From Clarkia xantiana subsp. parviflora (taxonomy: Eukaryota > Streptophyta > Magnoliopsida > Myrtales > Onagraceae): a DNA stretch of 64,000 nucleotides. The DNA lies in contig JAPTYO010000009.1 in NCBI GenBank assembly GCA_036873135.1, positions 33,186,756-33,250,755 of the forward strand, given 5' to 3'. Position 1 is the first letter of the stretch. The number at the start of each line of letters is the position of its first letter. Below, in pieces: positions 59,571 through 64,000 of this stretch. The translations under genes and the position numbers were made by a program. The notes under the pieces are model-generated. The model searched no databases. It worked only from the letters and a program-made list of their open reading frames with translations, and was not told the DNA's origin.

Positions 59571-60365
59571 TGTTGCGTCCTGGATGAACTGGGTCGTGGG
59601 GACGCGTCTGTTTGTATGGTTGTGCGGGTTTTCGGGCTGTAACCCTTCGTCTGAAAGAGGCTTGTGCCACTGACAAGTGTTCGGTTGATCCCGGAAAGGT
59701 CTGTGTCTCGAAGCGCGGTTGTGTCTCAGGGGGACGTCTGAGTCTCAGAAGGCGGTAGTCTGTGCACAAATCCGGATGTCTGGGCGACGATTCCTGCACA
59801 AAGGACCGGTGCTAGCACGGAGAGGGGGGGGTGGTGGTGCTAGCAGTGCCCTCTCCGAAGCTTAAGTCACTGTAGGACTAAAAGAGTAATTCTAGAGAGA
59901 GAAAATATTTCTAGAGAGAAGTCAGAGCTCAAAATACCAAAGTTGGGCAAATGAGAGGATGTGTGAAAATGGGTGGCCAAGGTCTCCTATTTATAGGCTT
60001 CCTTGAGACCGAACCCGGTTTTAAAGCGGTTTGATGATGGTCCAAAAGCAAGCGGTAACCGTCATCATCATTGGTAATATGCGAACTTGACTTCCCTTCA
60101 TGTAACGGTAATCGCGTAAATGGTAGTCGCGCAATACCCGTAGTGCAATCCGGACCTCGTCGAATTTGGGCAATTCGGCGAGGTCCGGATTGCAAGCAAC
60201 CCGGACATCCGGGTTGCAAAGCAATCCGGAGGTCCGGATGCGCGTAAATGCTCTTCCGGATTGTTTTTACCCCTTGGGAGACGTTTTTAAAGTTGTGATG
60301 TGATTTCGGCGTGTTTGCGAGGCCCGAAACGTAAATACGAACTCGAATTGGACACATATCCATCA
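59571..60365 (-). repeat. 5' LTR of element P
   Basis: Like 49,858-50,581, but with an extra stretch of about 70-80 bp at 60,150-60,235 made of hairpins from GCAATCCGGACCTCG and GCAACCCGGACATCCGGGTTGC. The G-tract hairpin has arms at 59,810-59,818 and 59,837-59,845. Confidence 0.92.
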
Positions 60366-60370
60366 CCCCC

Positions 60371-61638
60371 TGTTTCAAAGAATCTGAATATATAGACGAA
60401 AAAATGCTTTTATTAAATTTAAGCAAGTTTACGTGATAAAGTTCTATGAGGTTAAGAGTTACGAGCCATGGTCTCCTTTCATGGAGCTTTTAGTGAAAAT
60501 AATCCATAACATATACTTTGTAAAGCATATATTTGGATTTCAGTTCATTATCTCCTCCTCCACTTTTTCAAGAGCACTTTTCTCTCTTTTATTATTTTCT
60601 AGAGCATCTTCATCTTCTTCAACCTAGGTTTTCCTTTGCTCATCATCTTTCAATTTATTCATACAATCAACCCAATCAAGACACCACACTTCACATGGAG
60701 CTCACTTAGGTTTGATTTGGGGTGAAATTTGGTAAGGAGTTCTCTTTGAACAAGGGAAAAGGACCGGTGGTGGCCCCTTGGCGTGGTGGTTGGGCTCGGG
60801 GCCGGTGGTCGGTCCGGCGTGGTGGTGGGACGGGTTGGGTCATGGAGGCGGGGCTGCGGGCGGGGTCGGGGTTGTGGGCGAAGTCGATTCCAGGCGGGCA
60901 CACGGGCGGTGGCGGCGGCGATTAGAGTTACTCCGGTGGTGGCGACGACCGGAGCTTCCCCGTCGGTTGGTTGAGCTCGAACCGATTTTTTTTATCGGTT
61001 CGGATCCGTTCTTCGGGGTTCGGTTTTCTAGACCCCCTCCCTTGTGTTTCCTCCATTGATCACTATAAAAGCTAATGTTTTGCTATATATACTTGAGTTT
61101 CTCCATTATATGCTCTTGATTTGAAGTGGAAGATTGCCATTGTTGTTGAGCCTGTGAATTTTGAGGTGAGTATTGCATAGATGTTGCCCCCTTAGGGACT
61201 CGGTAGGTGTTTGGTGTTGGGGTGCCTTAGTATTATGCATGGGTCACCCCATGCTTGTATAGATGATATATGCTTTCATGTAGGATATTTGATTCCTTCC
61301 TTCCATTACCTTAGGCAATATTGAGATGATTTTATTTGTCTTCCCTTCTAGGAATGTCTTTCCATGTTTTGTTCATCATAGTTCCTTCCTTTGTCAAGTA
61401 GTATCACCCATCCATTTGTCTCATGCCCCCGTAGTAAGAATTTGATCTTTGTGCATTTTGGGACGTACCCTTGGGTAGGTCGGTCTTGATGAATTTCCAT
61501 GGTGTCATGATGGACCGCTATATTTTATGACAGACTGATGCTTTTGTCTGGTGGACTGTTGTTTTTTCTTTCCTCCTTGTCAGGTGTGTTTTTGGATCCT
61601 CTGTCATGCTAGGGAGTGTTTTTTGGTTTCAGTTTAAA
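60371..61638 (+). other. Element Q interior upstream of its opposite-strand gene
   Basis: No gene supported. A G-rich stretch (60,765-60,930, GGTGGTTGGGCTCGGGGCCG and similar) differs in composition from its surroundings. A TATA box (TATAAAA, 61,064-61,070) could serve the gene starting at 61,639. Confidence 0.45.
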
Positions 61639-64000
61639 AATGAGTAAGCCTTCTTCTTGTAGAGCCGTTCGTACTGTTCTTGCCTCTAAAGCTCTTATAA
61701 TTCAATATTCCCATGAGGAGTGTTTTATGGGAAAACGGTCCCCACATCCTCACTTGAGCCTGAATTATGTTCTAGATGCGTCTGATTCTGAGTCGGATAC
61801 GGAAGTTGAGTTACAACCCATCCTTGAGGATGAGTTAGCTTTTCTTCGCGACCTGGTGTTCTTATTTGAGGTCTATCCTAAGAATTTGTTGAGTAGGGAT
61901 TACTTCCTCTTCCATTCCAAGATGGAGGGACTGTTTAGCTCGGGGACTGGGTTTTTTCCCTTTGCCATGCCGTATCGTTATCGTGGCAGTTCGTTTACTC
62001 CTCCGCCGGATGGGATATCAGTGGGGTATATTCACCAAATTAAAGCGGGGCTACGTTTCCCTTATTGTGCCTATTCCCTTCATCTCTTTTGATATTTCTA
62101 TCGCATTCAGCATGACGGTGATTCTGGGTTTTATTCCTTCGTCATTCGATACCCTTTGTTGAATCAAAAGGGTTTCTCGGACTTGGGTACTGCTTTTCTT
62201 TCGAGAGTGGTAGCGGTCACTGGGAGAAATACTATTTCTTTGTTGAGGGTCATGATGTCTATTGATCTTTGGACTCCCCCTTCTGAAGAATGAACGCCCG
62301 GAGTTTTCCGAGCTTTCTACTACCGAAAGGCAAGCTCTGAAGTTGATATATATTGGAAATACGACGGGCTCTTTTGAGTCCGTGCGTTGTTTCTCAGAGG
62401 AGGAGTTGTGCGCCATAGGAATTAAAACGACACGTCCTGTTCCACGGATGGTATGCAACTTTTTAATTCTTGATACCAGTAACATTTGCTTTGTCTTGTA
62501 GATTGGTTTCAATATTGGCCTTCCCTGTTTCAGGAGGAAGATGATGTTGGAGAGGACGTCCCCTCGGAGAGGGAGACTTCGATCGCTTCTCCTATGCCTT
62601 TGCCTGTGGTTGAGCCTCCTGCTACTATATCGCTGTCGTCAGGGGCGGCGAGGCCTTCTTCAGGTACCATGTTGGTGCTCTTTTGTATTATTATTTTTTT
62701 GCCTATTTGGTGTTCACCCATATTCTGTTAATTTTTAGGGAGGTCTCCTTATGTCTCAGCCGTGCAGATATTGGCCAAGATCAGGTCAAAATGATCTTCC
62801 TTGGAGGTAGAAACCCATGCTCCTAATGCTCGGAAGATTGATTCGTTCCTCTCTCCCTCCCGGCCCTCCTCTTGTCATAAAGAGAGGGAGGTTCCTGTTT
62901 AGGATATCATTAATGATTCTCCAATTCCTCCGGAGAATGAAGAGGCTTCGGGTGATACTGGTGAATCTTCTTCTCCTCGCCCCGTCTCCCCCCGAGGGGC
63001 TCGTCTGATGACAGACCTCATGTGCCAGGTACATTATATTGTTGTTTTTTCATATATGAGCTCTCGTCTGACCTTTATTGCACCTTACATTTTCCAAGAA
63101 GGATCAAGTTGCCTTTGATCTTTCCTGAGGATCTTATCCGCCCCCTCGATGGTGATGTTAGGAGAGGTTCTTGGTTGCCCTTCCAGACTTCTGATCGGCA
63201 GTTGTACGACATATCCGCCTCACTTTCCACTCAGGAGGTTGCTATTCATATGATGAATTCTATTGTTCCTCCGGCCGATCGATCTCTTCCTCCCACCGAC
63301 CTTGAGGGGATCTATCATTGTGTGAAGGGTACTTTGTCCCAATTTTCCCCGGCGGGTGCATATATTATGTGTTCCCTTGTTTTGTTATTTTTTTATTTTT
63401 ATCTTTGACTCTTCATTTTTGTAGGGTATATCTTCTGTTGTTAACCTAGACTCTCACCTGGTTAACGTTGGCCGCGAGCGGGATATGCTTCGAGAGATGG
63501 TTGCAACGCTCGAGACTACCCAAAAGGTTCTCGAATCTACTCAGAAGGTCACCGAAGAGCGACTCCGCGAGGAGAATGAATTGATCAAAGTTTCCGAGAT
63601 TACTCTGGCTAGTCGTTTGACTCTTCTCCAGCAGGAGCTTGATGATATTCGTGCTGACCGAGCGGATGACGCTCTGATTGCGGGGTTGAAGATGGAGGAA
63701 GCACTTCGGGGTGCCCGTGAGGAGGGTAGATTGTCTGGTATGAAAGGATGGTGAGACTCTTGGATTTGAGAAGGGCAAAATTGTTGGAGTCTAAAACTTC
63801 CTTGTCTCTAAGGAGTTTTCTACTCGCGCCGAGAAGCATTGTCAGCGTGTTATGGACACCTTTGGCGTGAACATGGTTGAGAAGATTCATGCTCCTTGTC
63901 CTACCTTCCCTCTTGACTAGCTCGGTGAATATGCTCAGTTAGCTGTGGATGTGATTGCCCGCCTTGCTAGGCGGATGGAGCGTACGAAAGCTACGGCCGA
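61639..64000 (+). pseudogene. Opposite-strand gene of element Q (3' end outside window)
   Basis: It begins MSKPSSCRAVRTVLASK. The first long exon has SDSESDTEVE and a globular part with GISVGYIHQIKAGLRFPY, matching GQISAGIRFPF in O. A TGA at 62,090 and further changes interrupt it. Later exons: EEDDVGEDVPSE (62,534-62,662); PEDLIRPLDGDVRRGSWLPF and IVPPADRSLPPTD (about 63,110-63,360), matching the middle exon of P; and a coiled coil from 63,425 (ISSVVNLDSHLVNVGRERD) after a TTTTTGTAG acceptor. A frameshift near 63,750 precedes the tail, which runs past the edge. This is the most complete relative of the O gene in the window. Confidence 0.65.

Larger units (their letters stand above)
49858..60365 (-). 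mobile_element. Element P: Tat-lineage Ty3/gypsy retrotransposon lacking gag
   Basis: LTRs at 59,571-60,365 (5') and 49,858-50,581 (3'), with the duplication CCCCC at 49,853-49,857 and 60,366-60,370. Order on the minus strand: LTR, primer site, about 180 bp, protease, reverse transcriptase, both RNase H domains, integrase, tandem repeats, opposite-strand gene, polypurine tract, LTR. No capsid domain lies between the primer site and the protease, so gag has been deleted. The pol frame is broken by only two single-base insertions. The two LTRs are close apart from one large indel. Confidence 0.9.
48844..64000 (-). mobile_element. Element Q: Tat-like LTR retrotransposon (partial)
   Basis: The 3' LTR (to 49,641), a purine tract and the opposite-strand gene (from 61,639) belong to one minus-strand element that continues beyond the right edge. 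Element P is inserted at 49,857/60,366, between LTR and opposite-strand gene. The pol and 5' LTR of Q should lie outside the window. Confidence 0.7.

Overview
This is plant nuclear DNA made almost entirely of transposable elements. The evidence is several Ty3/gypsy LTR retrotransposons of the Tat type (DGGS protease, YVDD reverse transcriptase, two RNase H domains and a gene on the opposite strand behind pol), a Ty1/copia remnant, an L1-type LINE and Mutator-like foldback elements. An angiosperm is likely. I cannot name the species, and I found no confident host gene, tRNA or rRNA.

Positions 1-38,750 are one stack of insertions, each supported by a target-site duplication. A LINE on the minus strand (1-197 and 36,643-38,541, with its 3' end outside the window) was hit by LTR element A (198-36,637). 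The gag of A was hit by element O (1,939-22,155), and the gag of O was hit by element I (3,905-13,093, minus strand). Removing each insertion with one target copy brings the host reading frame back into register. Element A is itself a chimera: a third LTR of the I subfamily (29,170-29,854) lies inside it, so it reads LTR-internal-LTR-internal-LTR. A and I carry gag, and A also carries a protease and a second gag-like segment, but no reverse transcriptase or integrase is visible. O carries the full pol set but is broken by stops and frameshifts.

Positions 38,750-48,840 are older, AT-rich DNA. It holds two foldback elements with 9-bp target duplications (39,068-39,899 and 40,705-41,569), a decayed copia pol on the minus strand (43,655-46,160) and an unrecognised short reading frame (47,654-48,267). 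A third foldback element lies inside A at 27,462-28,354.

Positions 48,844-64,000 hold element Q (minus strand, 5' end beyond the window), with element P (49,858-60,365, minus strand) inserted between Q's 3' LTR and its opposite-strand gene. P has an almost complete pol but has lost gag. 

A theme runs through the window. Each Tat-like element carries a spliced gene on the strand opposite to gag-pol, near its 3' LTR, coding for a protein with basic tracts and a coiled coil. Family-specific tandem repeats lie close to it. The LTRs carry hairpin-forming sequence. The gag-only elements and the gag-less P are defective in complementary ways, which would fit mobilisation in trans, but that is inference.
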